Shown here: positions 32,811 to 48,328 of the stretch, piece by piece
Layout: each line of letters starts with the position of its first letter
Numbering within the stretch: the stretch's first letter is position 1
From: Chamaecrista fasciculata
Taxonomy: Eukaryota; Streptophyta; Magnoliopsida; Fabales; Fabaceae
Assembly: GCA_003254925.1 (NCBI GenBank)
Contig: QANZ01034347.1
Location: forward strand, 62,001 to 126,000
Reading direction: 5' to 3'
Length of the DNA stretch: 64,000 nucleotides
The notes under the pieces: model-generated
The model's database searches: none
The model's input: only the letters and a program-made list of their open reading frames with translations
What the model was told of the DNA's origin: nothing
Translations under genes and position numbers: made by a program

Positions 32811-33108
32811 AGATTAGAGTGGCGTGAAGAGAAGGCGAACCTTGATGGTTAAATAAGAGATTGAGAACTTGTTTTGTAGTGGAAGCTGCTAGAATGAGAG
32901 CGGCAAAAACCCTAACCCTAGTCGATGCTGGCGGGTTACGTTCAGGGCAAAGCGAAGAGATTGCGTGGGAGAAGACGAGTGTTGAATGGCTTTTATAATG
33001 ATCAAATTTGTCGATTGAGTTGAACGAAGTACCTCAAAATCAAATCGAACAGATAAACAAACACCTAGCTTCGGGGGCAGAAGCTCGTATTACTGTGTGA
33101 CGGATCCC
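32811..33108 (-). promoter_or_regulatory. DRE2 5' UTR and proximal promoter, copy of the MIRO 5' region
   Basis: Aligned with 25344-25545 (see that entry). It has a telo-box at 32907-32914 with a second ACCCTA next to it. Relative to MIRO it carries about 90 extra bases around 32985-33075. The inferred 5'-UTR donor at ATCAAG|GTTCGCC is conserved, with a likely acceptor (CTCTCCAG) near 32749-32742. Confidence 0.7.
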
Positions 33109-33119
33109 ATAGAAAGGCA

Positions 33120-34180
33120 AAAACAATTTTTCTTTCTTAAATTTACATCAATTTGTAAATTTGTTTTTTTTTTTTGCCAGAATCAATGTGTAAATTTGTC
33201 GGTGAAGTTTATTTATTGTTAATTTTATTTTTTAAAAATTTTATACTTATCAATTTTATTTATTGTAATAGATACAACCAATGTATTAATGATTAACTCA
33301 TAACATAAATTATTATAAAAAATAATTAAATCTTAACTTATAGTAAAAATTATGTAAATTTTGTCATTAGGGAAAATAATAAAATAGAGATTAAACCAAT
33401 AAATTAATTTTTGAAAATTATTGAGCCAATGACTCGATTTAAAAAATATATGTATTCTTTACAATATATATCTAGTATAATATTTAAGATCAAAATAATA
33501 TTAATTCTTTTTATAAACTAATTAGTATATTATTATAGTCTTCTATAAATTAAAAAGTCTATTGTTTTATTTTGAAATAAGACTTACAGAAAAAAACCAT
33601 TAGGCCACATTGATAAAAAAAAAATATATATCAAATGAGATATAATCATTAGGCTACATTGATATAATTATTGAAAAGTCACATTTGATACGTTATCAAA
33701 TTTTAATTATGGTATTTTATACTTTTAATTTTTTCTTTTATATTTCGGATACTTTGAAAGATCAATGATAATATGGGGATTGGAGATGAAGATGAAAGTG
33801 AATGAGAAAGAAAAAATAAAAAAAAAAGTGATATTTTGTGAAGTCTATCATCTACAACGTCAATATAACGAGAGAAAAAGAGAGTTAGAGAGGAAAATGT
33901 AGGCCTTACTAATTTTGGTCTCTCTTACTCTTTCTTTCTCTCTCTAAACTGTAGTGTATTATACTGCAGAGGATCCAGGTCCGATACTTTCTGCCCTCCC
34001 TCTTAGTGAAATTTCATTTATAGTTATCATTGAGAAGATTGTTCCTTTAAGACTAGTTTTAATAATATCAATTTTTTTAGAATAATTAATCGTGTAACTG
34101 TATATAAGTACATGATAAGTCTCCCGTATCAAAAATTTAGAGTATATTTTTTGTGGTGAGTATGTAAAGTGATCAACTAA
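33120..34180. other. AT-rich spacer between DRE2 and Yip1
   Basis: No gene. The phrase TTAGGC(C/T)ACATTGATA occurs near 33601 and 33650, and a GCAGAGGATCCA word near 33966 recalls the MITE family at 37582-37719. Confidence 0.4.
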
Positions 34181-34648
34181 GGGTTTGTTTGGCATGAAAT
34201 AAGGTAAGTAAAGTAAAGTTTTTACAATGAAAAAATTATGAGGAAAAGAAAAAGTAATGAAGGGAATGTAAAATAGTAAAGATTTAAAATGTTTGGTATA
34301 AAAATGTATGGGAGGGAAAGTAAAATAGATATAAAAGGAAAATGACTAAAATGTCCTTCCCACAATTAATGCCGCCGCTGCCGCCGATTCTGGGTTGTTG
34401 CCAGCCAAGAGGAATAAGATGACAGACATGGAGAGGGGCAATTTGGTATTTTCATATTTTTTCCCTTATGTAATTAATCAGCCTTTACATCAGATTTGTG
34501 ATGTAAAAATTTAGACACTGTTCATTGTAATCTAATATACAATGTAATCCCTTTTACAAAGCTTAAAAGACCTTACCAAACAAGAGAAATTTTTGGGTTA
34601 TATGCCTTTACTTTGCATCCCCCACTTTACATTGTACCAAACAGAGTC
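34181..34648. mobile_element. Tourist/Harbinger-like MITE
   Basis: A 468-bp element. Ends are GGGTTTGTTTGGCATGAAAT and, in complement, GACTCTGTTTGGTACAATGT, with TAA at 34178-34180 and 34649-34651. The GTTTGG ends and the TAA duplication are typical of this superfamily. No ORF. Confidence 0.75.
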
Positions 34649-34651
34649 TAA

Positions 34652-35132
34652 AGTATTTTTATGTCATTTTCTTACAAATTAAACCGTTAATATTAACAAG
34701 TTGTTTTCCCTTTTCAAACATGAATTAAAAATAAAAATTATTAGTAAATTTTCATCAATTTTTTTTTTTAACTTATTAATATAGTTTTTGTTTTGGTAAT
34801 GACTTATTAATCTATAGTTTTTAAATCAAAACAATATCGTACAATGATATGTTTTTTTTGGAACTAATCTTAGTATACAGCCCACAGTTGAAAAATGGGC
34901 CTTAAAGCGGCCCCGCCGAATGTTCTCGCTGCATTCTCAAGTATCTACCATCTGCTAGTAAGAAAAATGAATCGTTGCTTGAGATCTAGATCACCATATA
35001 ACCAAAAAGACAAATGACAAGAACGTCATTAACCAGAAGGAAGAAAATAAAGCTCACGCGGGTGATTGACGGAAGAAAGATCCGTGTGAGCAGAAGGAAG
35101 AGGAGGAAAGGGACGAAGCAGGATTTTCAAAA
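34652..35132. other. Yip1-family gene upstream region
   Basis: Left half is AT-rich. From about 34890 the base composition becomes more mixed and purine-rich (AAGAGGAGGAAAGGG), which probably includes the 5' UTR. No sharp core promoter element is recognised. Confidence 0.4.
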
Positions 35133-37977
35133 ATGATGTCTGGAAAGTATACAACCATTGATAATCAACAAGTTTCTGGATCCGTACCCGTGAGTACATC
35201 TACTGATTCCCCTTCATTTCCTTAATTCTCCATCTCTGTTTCGGTTTGGATCTCGCTCTGAATGAAATCATCGTCTAACATTGCAGGCAGTTCCAGATCA
35301 AGGCCATGTGACCGTCAAGTTTGCAGGTACTACTGCTTTCCCCTTGAATTTCATATCTATTATATACTCATTCGCTTTGGTTGTCGAGAAAGCGAACAGC
35401 TAATTTTGAATGATGGTGCATTCCTTTGCCTACATTTTCTGCAGTAGTGCCTTAGTCATCATATTGGACTCTTTTGGGTTATAATTGAACTAAACCATCG
35501 AGTTAGTTAAGTTCGCAAGACTAGTAACTTTATATGTTAACCATTGCTCGATTTAGTTGTTGCTAGTTGCTACCCTGGATAATTTATTTGATTTCGATCT
35601 TTATCTTTGGAAGGTTGATTTGACTAGGTTTGACTAAATTTTTATTTTTTAGATTCAAATCTTCAGACGTTTCCTCCATCTGAAGGACAAGGGAAGATAA
35701 CCGGTGGTTCCAGACCTCCTCGTGATGCTGATGGTAAGTGCTAGTCCAAATTGATTTGATTCATTTCTTAGTCCAGTTAACGGAGCTCGTATTCCAGTTT
35801 GTATTCTCAATGCCCATTAGAATTTTAACTTTTATTGGATATTGTCCAAAAGAAGTTATAAGCTTCTGAGTAGTTGGTTTTCGTTTTTACATCCTCTCCC
35901 TCCCTCCATCAGGATATGTTGATTTTCTTCTTGACAAATATTTTACTTAGAACCTCATGTTGAGATTTGAGCTTGAGCGGTTGGGAGTGTTTGCTGACTG
36001 CTTTGCTACAGGCAATTTTGAGATGTAATACTCTTACGGGTAATAGTTACTTAGGACTGATTGTGTTTGAATGATCATAAAATCTACTTCATAGAGATAG
36101 AACACTTCATTGGAACTTAGGTTTACAGATATTGATGATACTTGATGAGATATAAACTCTTGTCTCGTTAACATTCCTTTGAATCCATACTATAATGACC
36201 ATATTTACCCAAGCTGTACAAATTAATAACCACATTAAGAATATGCCTGTTAGTAACTGTTTATGCTGACTTAAAAAGGTGTGCCTTGAGCACCCCTATA
36301 GTGCTGATATAGAGATCTAGAATATTCCATAAAATGCTATTATTTTCTTCATGTTTCGTTCATTTGTATCTATTTTCACGTATTCCTTTGACTTAAGTGG
36401 GTGATGGATGCTTACACCTTTCTACATTGCCTCGCATACTCTATGGTTGAAGACAAAGTTTTGATGTTTTTAGAAGTTTGTTTGGTTTCCTCTCTTGCAT
36501 TTTTAGATCTAATTTCTTCATTCACTTTGTACAGATACATTTTCAAAACCTGTATCGGGTTCTGAGGAACCACAGCAGAGTGGTTGGCTTCGAACTTTTA
36601 CAATTGGTGCTTATAAACCATATTTTGATGTCGACACTGCGGATGTTCTAGAGAGGATTAAAGACTCACTCTTTCCGTTTAGAGGAACTTTTAATGAAAA
36701 AACTTCAATCAGCCCTGATTTGTAAGTTGGTTTTTCCTACATCATCCAATTGACTGATAAAAATAGTACCAGTGCTGTATTATTTTATGGACCTGGGCAT
36801 TCTATTTTTTTTTTTTATATTTTTTGTAAGGGATTTACAACTTAGTTTCTGTCTAACCGCTAATGTCATGCAGTCAAAAATCAGATATAAGACATGAATG
36901 GAAAGTTATCATACATGCATGGTTCTTTTTTTTTTTTAAAAGAAAAAAAATGAATTCCGAGGGTGGAGACAGGAGAGTACTTATGTATTTTCTTTGTGTA
37001 ACATACTAACATTGAACATCATGAGAACTTGCTTTCAAAGTATATCTTTGAAACAAGTGAATTTAATAGTTAGTTGAATCTTACATTTTACCACTCGTTA
37101 CCTTTTCCCCGTACTTTAGTTGTTAATTCCATGGCCATCAGTGAGCTATATTTATTTCCTTGGAGGATAAAAGTTGTTCTTATTTTTCATATGAAAGAGT
37201 GAGTTTTGTGTTAATTCTGTTGAGTGACAGCTTGTAATTTTTATTTTTACTATAAATATACGCAGGTATGGACCATTCTGGATATGCACTACATTAATAT
37301 TTGTAGCAGCTTCAATCGGCACATTTGTCACTTATATAGCAAACAAGCTGAAGAAGCAGGAATGGAATTATGACATAAATCTAGTGACTTGGTCTGCGGG
37401 TTTGTTTTATGGCTATGTCACCGTAGTTCCTCTTTGTTTATATGTAATCCTCAAATACTTCTCTGCACCAGCGGGCCTTGTCCAACTCTTCTGTCTCTAT
37501 GGATATTCCCTTTTTGTCTTTATACCTGCCCTGGTAAGTTACTGCTGTTCAAATAGTCTCCCTTACAATAGTCTATCGTCACCAATTTGGATCCTCTATA
37601 GTACTTTAGGGGTGTAGTGCTGAGAGAGATAGGAATAGGTTGGAGGGAGAAAGTGTCAGTGGAGCCCATTTTCTCTCTCTTCACTTCACCTACAGTGCAC
37701 TATAGAGGATCCAAATTGGTATCGTCATGGGATATTCGTCCTTTTACCCTTTATTTTTTTTATCGTGCAGTGTATGTCAATTGTGCCATTGGAGATATTC
37801 AGATGGGTGATTGCAGGTGTGGCTGGCTTTATGTCAGCAACATTTGTGGCACTTAACCTTCGTGCTCATATCAAATCAGCAGGTGAAAGGTGGTTCTTGA
37901 TCGTAGCTGGCATCTTTCTGTTGCAACTTGCTCTCGCCGTTGTCCTGAAGATTTACCTGTTCACTGTATCTGTTTGA
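35133..37977 (+). CDS. Yip1-domain integral membrane protein (YIPF1/2-like)
   Basis: Golgi/ER multi-pass protein of the Yip1 family, which binds Rab GTPases and acts in vesicle traffic. Six exons: 35133-35189, 35287-35326, 35653-35733, 36535-36721, 37266-37533, 37771-37977; 279 residues, all junctions GT..AG and in frame. The start is a double ATG (MMSGKYTTIDNQQ); the second could also be used. A polar N-terminal third (about 1-130) with GWLRTFTIGAYKPYFDVDT leads into about five hydrophobic segments, including LYGPFWICTTLIFVAASIG, LFCLYGYSLFVFIPALC and the C-terminal LLQLALAVVLKIYLF. SPDLYGPFW at the first membrane segment is a family signature. Intron 5 contains a 138-bp MITE that leaves the splice sites intact. 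Confidence 0.9.
37582..37719. mobile_element. hAT-like MITE inside Yip1 gene intron 5
   Basis: A 138-bp element. Its ends are perfect inverted repeats (CCAATTTGGATCCTCTATAG), flanked by an exact 8-bp duplication TATCGTCA at 37574-37581 and 37720-37727. The 8-bp duplication favours the hAT superfamily. Related fragments lie at 14676-14746 and near 33966. Confidence 0.82.
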
Positions 37978-38466
37978 GACGAAGTATTATCATGAAGAAG
38001 TGGTAACAAAGTAAAGATAACAAAAGAAGGAGTTTTTTGTTTTGGGGGTTTAGATTATCGTTATTAGTTTGTAGCTGAAATATATAATTCACAGATTAAA
38101 CTTCTCAAGTCATGTGTAATTCACAGATTCATTTGTGGCAAAGTGTATATGTGTTTGGACGATTCTTGTTACCTCTTTTACGAGGAGCGATGGATATAGC
38201 AATTGAGTAATAGATGGATAATTAATTGCGTAAGTACTGAAGTGTCAATTTAAACTTGTGAAAATTCCAAAATGATTAAAAACTTTCTTGATATCTATTG
38301 TATCTTTATGATTCGAATGATTCGAATAGTACCACAAATACAGTATTTGTATCTGAAACTATTTATGTGGTCTAATGCAACTTTAACTTGGAAAATGTTC
38401 AATTTGTGCTGGAGCTATCATATTTTAAGTAAAATCATATAAAATTTTACGTTGAAAAAAAAGAAA

Positions 38467-39161
38467 GCTAGATTATAAAAAGGATCCATATGGTTGGTCC
38501 ATTTTCACAATGGTACTACCTGGTTCAAAAGTTTTTAAACTAGGTCTTTATGATTTGTGCCGCTAGCACTTTGGGGCTTTATCGTCAAAATTTAATGATA
38601 GAATGAGGTAAAATTCTCATTTTAGTTCTAATATTTGTTTTATGTTTCAGTTTGGTCTCTATTATTTTTTTTTTCAGTTTTAGTCTTTAATGTTTTCTAG
38701 AAGTTCCACTTTTACTCCATCAACACTATTATGTTTGAACTTTGGTTCCACTTTTCTTAAAACGTGATTTCAATTAGTTTAAAAAAAAAAACCGAAAAAC
38801 CCAACCTTCAAACTTCAATCCAAGCATTTTCGAAATCTCCAATAAATCGTCATCCTTTTTCAAATTCTAGAGAGCTAATGATCCTCAAGTATCGAAAATC
38901 CCAACCTTGAACCCTAACCCCAATGCTTTCTAAAATATTAGGGACTGAAATAGAGCAAAAGAAGGATCAAGGACAAACACAGAATATAAGACAAACATTA
39001 GGGACCAAAATGAGATTTTCGCTCTATTCTACCGTTAATTTTTTTAGGTTAGAACTCCAAAATGTTAACGACACAAATAAAGGTCCCGGTTTGAAAACTT
39101 TTGAAGCACAGTATACCATTGTAAAATAAGCTAAATCACAAAAACCTTTCTGTAATTTGCC
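38467..39161. mobile_element. Mutator-like MITE, degraded
   Basis: Both ends contain an ACAATGGTA word and a TTCAAAAGTTTT word in opposite orientation, and alternating TTTAGTCC/TTTGGTCT-type motifs fill the middle. The outermost bases (complement of the right end GGCAAATTACAGAAAGG) fit the family of the other Mutator-like elements here. No clear 9-bp duplication survives. Ends approximate. Confidence 0.55.
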
Positions 39162-40838
39162 AGAGAAAAAAAAACCATGTTCATGGCAAATTTGAATGAT
39201 AGGTTCTCTCTAATTTTTTCATTGGTAGCCTCTGTTTATAACATCAATGCAAATTACATAGTCATAGTTGAGGCGATACTTTCTCGAGGCACAAATGTGA
39301 CCAATTAGATTTCACAGAGACACAGACCACAGACAATTGTTGTCACCATAAAACTTTGGTAACTATAAACAACCGACCAAAACATTACTTTACATCAATA
39401 AATTAATGGAATGAAGCTCACGGTCACAGGTCACAAGTCACAAGATCAATATTTTAAACAACAAAGATCTGACACAATTAAAGCAAGCTAGGATCTGAGA
39501 TAGAGGTCACACAAATCCCAACACTTTGGACATCACATAATGGAAAAACTGCCATAAGCTAGTCCAAAAGAAGAAACAAACCCCACAATTTAAAATTCAA
39601 TAATACGTAACTTGAAGCCTAAGCCCAACAAAGCATACGCTAAAATATGTCTTCTTAATCAAATATGCTGTTCTCCAAAAGTGTAATAGCCTAGTTTTGT
39701 GAGACATTGATTCGTATTATACGAAGACTTTTTAAATATAAGTAAATGAAGTACTTCTAGTCTTAGAAAAATGCAGTGAGAGAGTGTGATTAGGTTAAAC
39801 TATACCAAAACTTCAAGGGTAACAATGACTTAAACGACTTAAATCAAGATATTTTTCAACAAAACTTGTATTTAAAGTATTTCTGTAATGGAAGATAAAA
39901 GACTTTTTGGTCCAACTTCATTACACCAAACTGAAAAAGTTAGTGTTCACGTTATAAAAATAAACAAAGAACTAGCAGACCTGAAAAAACTGCACTAACA
40001 GAATCTGGAGACGTTAACATTTTAGGCATGTACTGTGAGGCACAAAAAAGTAAAAACAACTTAAGGAAGAGTCAAATCTTTATCCTGAAATTGGGGTGCT
40101 ATCATGGACAAGATTAGGTTGAGCTTAGACTAATTAAGTCGTTTATTTGACTAATATTGTACCACTGTCTAGTAAAAAATAGAAGACTGTTTGGTATCTA
40201 ATAATGACACGTTTCATTATCTATACACAAACTCGAAGTTTTGAAACGCCCTTTAGTATCTGGTTTAATTACCCCAAAATTATCTATGTCTGCTGGTGCA
40301 CTAAAAAAAAATCTTGAATTTAATCTTCCATTAATGAAAAACTGATGAATTATATGATCAAATAATCAGGAGATGGAGTTTGGAATTTGGAATCTCATCC
40401 CTTGAAGTTAGGGCTTCATAGTTCACACTGCAAGTTTTGCTTTCTTGTTTTGTATAGTATTATAGTATGTCAAGCATGGGCTTTGCTTTGATCAAAACTA
40501 AGAATATGAGTTTACTAATTAACTAAGACTTATGAGCTTGACTATCCGTTATGATGAATAAAAAGTACTATAGGTTTACACATGGTACTTTGAGAAAGGA
40601 AAAACTATAGTACAATACCAACTTCAAACCCCACATATTAAATATGCCTCAATCTAATATCTAACTAATATTTTCAACTTTAAATACTTTCCTTATAGAG
40701 ACATCCTCACTCCTTTGAAGTCTAACCCACTCTTCTTCTCTTCTTCCCTTTCTCCATTGGAGAAATATCTTAGATTATTTTTGTTTTCCAACAACTCAAA
40801 TGGTTGTTTAAGGTTGTGGGGAGAAGAAGAAGAAGGCC
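39162..40838. other. Intergenic region upstream of the CLE gene
   Basis: No gene or repeat with clear ends. The stretch before 40839 is the promoter and 5' leader of the CLE gene; CTTTAAATACT at about 40678 is a weak TATA-like candidate. Confidence 0.4.
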
Positions 40839-41069
40839 ATGTCGATTTCAAGAACTCAAGTGGGGTGTTTTCTATTGATAATATTATTAAGTCTTTCAGG
40901 ACTAAACCACAAATCCATGGGTGCTCGATTTGTAGAAGATGAAGTGGAACATGTGCACAAATTTCAAGTGTGGAGGAAAAGCTTTAAAAGTGAAGAAGGA
41001 GATGGAGGCTCTGTTGCCTCTGTTGATAGAGAAGTACCATCATCTCCTGATCCCTTACACAACAGGTAG
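40839..41069 (+). CDS. CLE-family signalling peptide precursor
   Basis: A 76-residue secreted prepropeptide. A hydrophobic signal sequence (VGCFLLIILLSLSGL, residues 8-22) is followed by a charged variable region. The CLE motif REVPSSPDPLHN is at residues 64-75, with a single Arg before the stop. In CLE peptides the 12-13 residue motif is cut out, usually hydroxylated at prolines 4 and 7, and perceived by LRR receptor kinases. R1, V3, P4, P7, D8, P9, H11 and N12 are all present; position 6, almost always glycine, is serine. The AGG TAG end could also be read as a GT donor, but the motif is complete without an intron. The precise orthologue is not determined. Confidence 0.82.
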   Translation: MSISRTQVGCFLLIILLSLSGLNHKSMGARFVEDEVEHVHKFQVWRKSFKSEEGDGGSVASVDREVPSSPDPLHNR

Positions 41070-42779
41070 CTCAATCAATTCTTCAGCAAAAATTATATGC
41101 GTCTGTATATACATATATATATATATATATATAAAAAAACATAAACATAAGTTGTCATTATTATGTCTTCAGGTTTAGGCAGAAGAAGAGCCCTTTTGTT
41201 TTTAAACTTCCAAGCTGTGAAACATACATATATATAGTCTATTTTCCATCATTACTTCTTCCGTATATATATCATGCGTACACCTGAGGCACAGTCTGTG
41301 TATTAGTGTTCAGATCACTAAAGTTAAGAGAGAGATGACTGCTTAAGCATGTATAATAACGGTTTATGAAAGTTCAGTCTAGTCTAGTAACAAAAAAGTA
41401 ACACTGTAAATTATGAAATTTGAGGTAATCTTTAAATGCTGTGAAAATGTAAAAAGTACAATGTGCATGTTTGATGCAACTATACGGAATGAACCTTCTC
41501 TGCAAAATCAGATCCTATTTAAAAGCTCTATGGTTTTCGATCATGAGTGGCACCCTCTTTTATTAATCCTCCTCTGAATCTTTCTGCTAAGTTCTATTAA
41601 TCATCTGCTCTCTCATCTGTCTCGTAGGAAAAAATATTAATCAAAAAAAGTTGAGACCTTTGTAAGTTTGAAATTCTCTAAATGATACGGCACCATTTTT
41701 AGAGTATTCATGCTTCATAAGGTGGAAATGAGTGCAATTTTTTTTTGCAATTGTTGACGGAAAATCCATAGAATATATATTCAGAAAACAGAAAGAGAGA
41801 ATCACAACGATAAAAATGGGGTATCTTTTTTCATTTTTCTAAATTTGAAAAAAGAAATGAATGCTTCAGACTAGATTGAGAAACGTGAATGGGTCCTAAG
41901 TGTAAAACCTATTTTATTTTGTTGAGTGCCAATGTAATTATCGGCCACAAGTCTGTGAACTGTGATGTAATAATATCTCAAGAACGATTAATCACTCGAC
42001 CCTCGTTACATCATAAAGTGTTCAGACATTATTTGAAAGGATTGATCACTAAATAATTTTGTTGAATATTCTACTCCCTATTTTCCAGGCCGTATTCCTC
42101 TTTTCAATCAGTTTCATAATAGACGTCAATATGGGCGAAGCTCGTTTAGATTGATGACGTTTGAATGCCCTGCAGGAGACAAATCACTATCTTTAGAATT
42201 GTCCATCAGAAGAAGCTCATAATCAATTAGCATTTTCGTGAAACTTCTAAATCAAATTATGCTTCACGTGGCAATTCTTGTTCATACAATTCAAATAAAT
42301 TCGTTTGGCTATTTATTATATACGTCGGAGATGCTGCAGCCTGTATGTCTTTTTTTTTTTCAATTTTTTGAAGGAGGGGGTTGCAATAGAATTTTAAGCA
42401 ACACTAGCATATCTGATCAGGTTGAAATTTATCTTTAAAGTGGTAAAGAGGAACAGATCAATCACATTACAGATCTACACAGCAAAGGAAATACAATGTT
42501 AAGTTTTTAAATTAATATTACAGAATATGGCAATTATAGTTTAACGACAATTAACGGAAAAACCTCTATAACAGTCACTAAAGATTTTAGGTTTTCAAAA
42601 CAATCCAAGTATGTCCTTCAGATCTTTGGAGTTTCTAAGGAAAAGGGAGAACACATAAAAGAAAAAGGCAGATGGAAGCTGGTTATGGTCTATAGAATAA
42701 CATAGGTATCAGTATCGCCTAACTTTCGTTTGGAAATAACTCTTCTACTAAAAAATATTCAGATTTAAAAATAATTCAA
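41070..42779. other. Intergenic between CLE gene and SerRS
   Basis: AT-rich, with an (AT)n run near 41115-41131. No gene supported. The right end is SerRS 3' UTR. Confidence 0.4.
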
Positions 42780-45598
<2,819 letters not shown>

Positions 45599-45764
45599 GG
45601 CTGCGACGGACGACGGCGTTTCACTCTACAGAGTCGGCGGCGTCTATAGTGAAGACTGAAGACTCAGGTCTGAGAGTGACGACGATAACACAAAGAGGGT
45701 TTTTTCCTTTTAGCGATTTACAGGTTGAGGCCTTGAGGGTTTTTCGATTGGGAATATTCCTGTA

Positions 45765-46610
45765 AATCGCTACCCAACGTGAGGCAACAAGGCCGATATT
45801 GCCTCACGTTTTATTTTTTTGATTTTTTAAATTTCAGGCAAATATTTTGTATTATTTCATTAAAGTCCATAAATAAGTTAGGCTAAAGTGCACTTTTGGT
45901 CCCATAACTTTTTTTGTTGCACTTTTGGTCCCATATCTTTTGCTCAAGTTGCAGATTTAGTCTCGTGTTACACTTTTGGTCCCATATCTTTCGGTCATGT
46001 TGCAGAATTGGTCTCATATATTTTGGTCAGATTGCATAATCGGTCTCATATCTTTGGGTCAGATGCAAAATTTGTCCCATATATTTGGATCAGGTGAGAT
46101 TGACAATGAAACTTTTTGCAAAGATATGAGACCAAAAGTGCAACAAAAAAAGTTATGAGACCAAATTGAGATCTTAGCAAAAGTTATGGGACCAAAAGTA
46201 CATTTTAGCCAATAAGTTAAAGCATGTCATTTAAAAAAAAAATCACCTGCCCACCTTATTTCCCAAAAAAGTTTCATGCCGAAGTTAAATTTTAATCCAG
46301 AAATTAGAGTGTGACAAGAATCAAACTCTTATCCACTTGGTTGTAATTAAAATCCAAAAAAATATACGAAGTGGTGTATGAGTTTATGAGAATTTTACCG
46401 GCAAACAACGTGTACTGTGAGGGTTATCTAGTTAAATTTCAATTCGTTGTAAATTAAACTCATGATTCGGTCCCTATAATACGATAGAATTTTCAATTTA
46501 GTCCCTCAAAAATAAAATTATAAGTGTCGTAGGGTGTAGCCACCACGACATCGACATTCGAGGGCGGTACTATAATACGAGCTTGGGTAGTGTGAGAAGC
46601 CTAAGTCCTG
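45765..46610. repeat. Segmental duplication, copy A
   Basis: Shares ordered blocks with 47070-47790 in the same orientation: CAACGTGAGGCA repeats; AATATTTTGTATTAT; CCCACCTTATT..CCCAAAAA; GAAGTTAAATTTTAATCCAG; AAACTCATGATTCGGT; and TAAAATTATAAGT/GTCGTAGGGTGTAGCC. It carries a MITE (45881-46210) that copy B lacks. Confidence 0.75.
45881..46210. mobile_element. Mutator-like MITE with 9-bp duplication
   Basis: A 330-bp element with a perfect AATAAGTTA duplication at 45872-45880 and 46211-46219. Ends are GGCTAAAGTGCACTTTTGGT and its imperfect complement. Internally it repeats CACTTTTGGTCCCATA-type units. The paralogous copy B lacks the element. Confidence 0.85.
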
Positions 46611-47069
46611 CATCGAGTAGAAAGGGATGCTCGGTTTAACTTTTAATATTTTAGTTTTGACTGTTAACGTTGGGTATGTAATTTTCTTTTTCACCTCCTG
46701 TAAACGTCCTATTTTATTTTATTTTTTTGGCCTGAGTAAACGTCCTATTTTATAAAACACATTTTGTATTATTATTTCAATCAGTGATATTCATTTTTAA
46801 ATTTCAAATTTGTCATGAATTTTAATTATCAATCTTATCTCATTAATAACTCGTAAACTCATCACTTTATCTTATCTTGATATAATATTCCGAAATGGAT
46901 CTCGAATCATTAAAATAGACCATTAAAAATTCATGTTTCTCACTTTGGCTAAATATACATCTCATCCTTTCATTTTTGACATATCAAGTGAGTTTTGGAA
47001 TTGTAATTAAGATCTAAATTAGTAAAGAGTCAATTAACAAAAAAAAAAATGTTTCAAACGGGAGGCAGC
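46611..47069. other. AT-rich spacer between duplicated segments
   Basis: No gene or well-bounded repeat seen. Confidence 0.4.
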
Positions 47070-47790
<721 letters not shown>

Positions 47791-48328
47791 TTTTGTTGCA
47801 CTTTTGATCGCATATTTTTGAATCAATTCCCAATTTGGTCTTATATCTTTTGGCTTAAGTTGCTGAATTGGTCCTATATATTTGCAAAAGGATCAACAGT
47901 TAGTTAATCTTTTTACAAAGATATGAGACCACTTCTACATCTGACCTAAAGATATATGACTAATTCTGTAATTGATCCAAAGATATGAGACTAAATCTAT
48001 AAGAAAAAAAAAATGAGATTAAATTGGGAATTGATTCAAAAATATGCTATCAAAAAGTGCAAAAATATGAGACTCTTGGCCACTAGAGTATTTAGTTATT
48101 TACAGCTCCTGTGATATATTAGTCCACCCAACAAAATTGGGTTTGACGATTACAAATTACAATCAATGTCATCAATATACATGACAACCAAGTTTATTTC
48201 ACGATGATATCAAATTCTCAAGTTGACAAATTTACAGCGAAAATCAATCAATTATAAAAAATAAAAAAAATAAGGGATGACTTTGAGTTTTATCCCAGAA
48301 AAAGTGAGAAAGGAGACAACAAGATGAA
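47791..48328. other. Intergenic with a degenerate MITE-like inverted repeat
   Basis: 47790-48075 has TTGTTGCACTTTTGATCGCAT on the left and CAAAAAGTGCAAAAATATGAGA on the right in opposite sense, a relative of the 45881-46210 element. The rest is 3' flank of the GPI-anchored protein gene. Confidence 0.5.

Noticed and set aside
42238-42438. Plus-strand frame of 66 codons between CLE and SerRS
   Set aside because: No signal peptide, domain or motif; consistent with chance.
46440-46640. Sequence with a CCTAAGTCCTGCATCGAGTAG phrase that recalls repeat-associated text in plants
   Set aside because: No paired ends or other parts of a retroelement could be found, so no element is claimed. I saw no convincing LTR or virus-derived element anywhere in the window.
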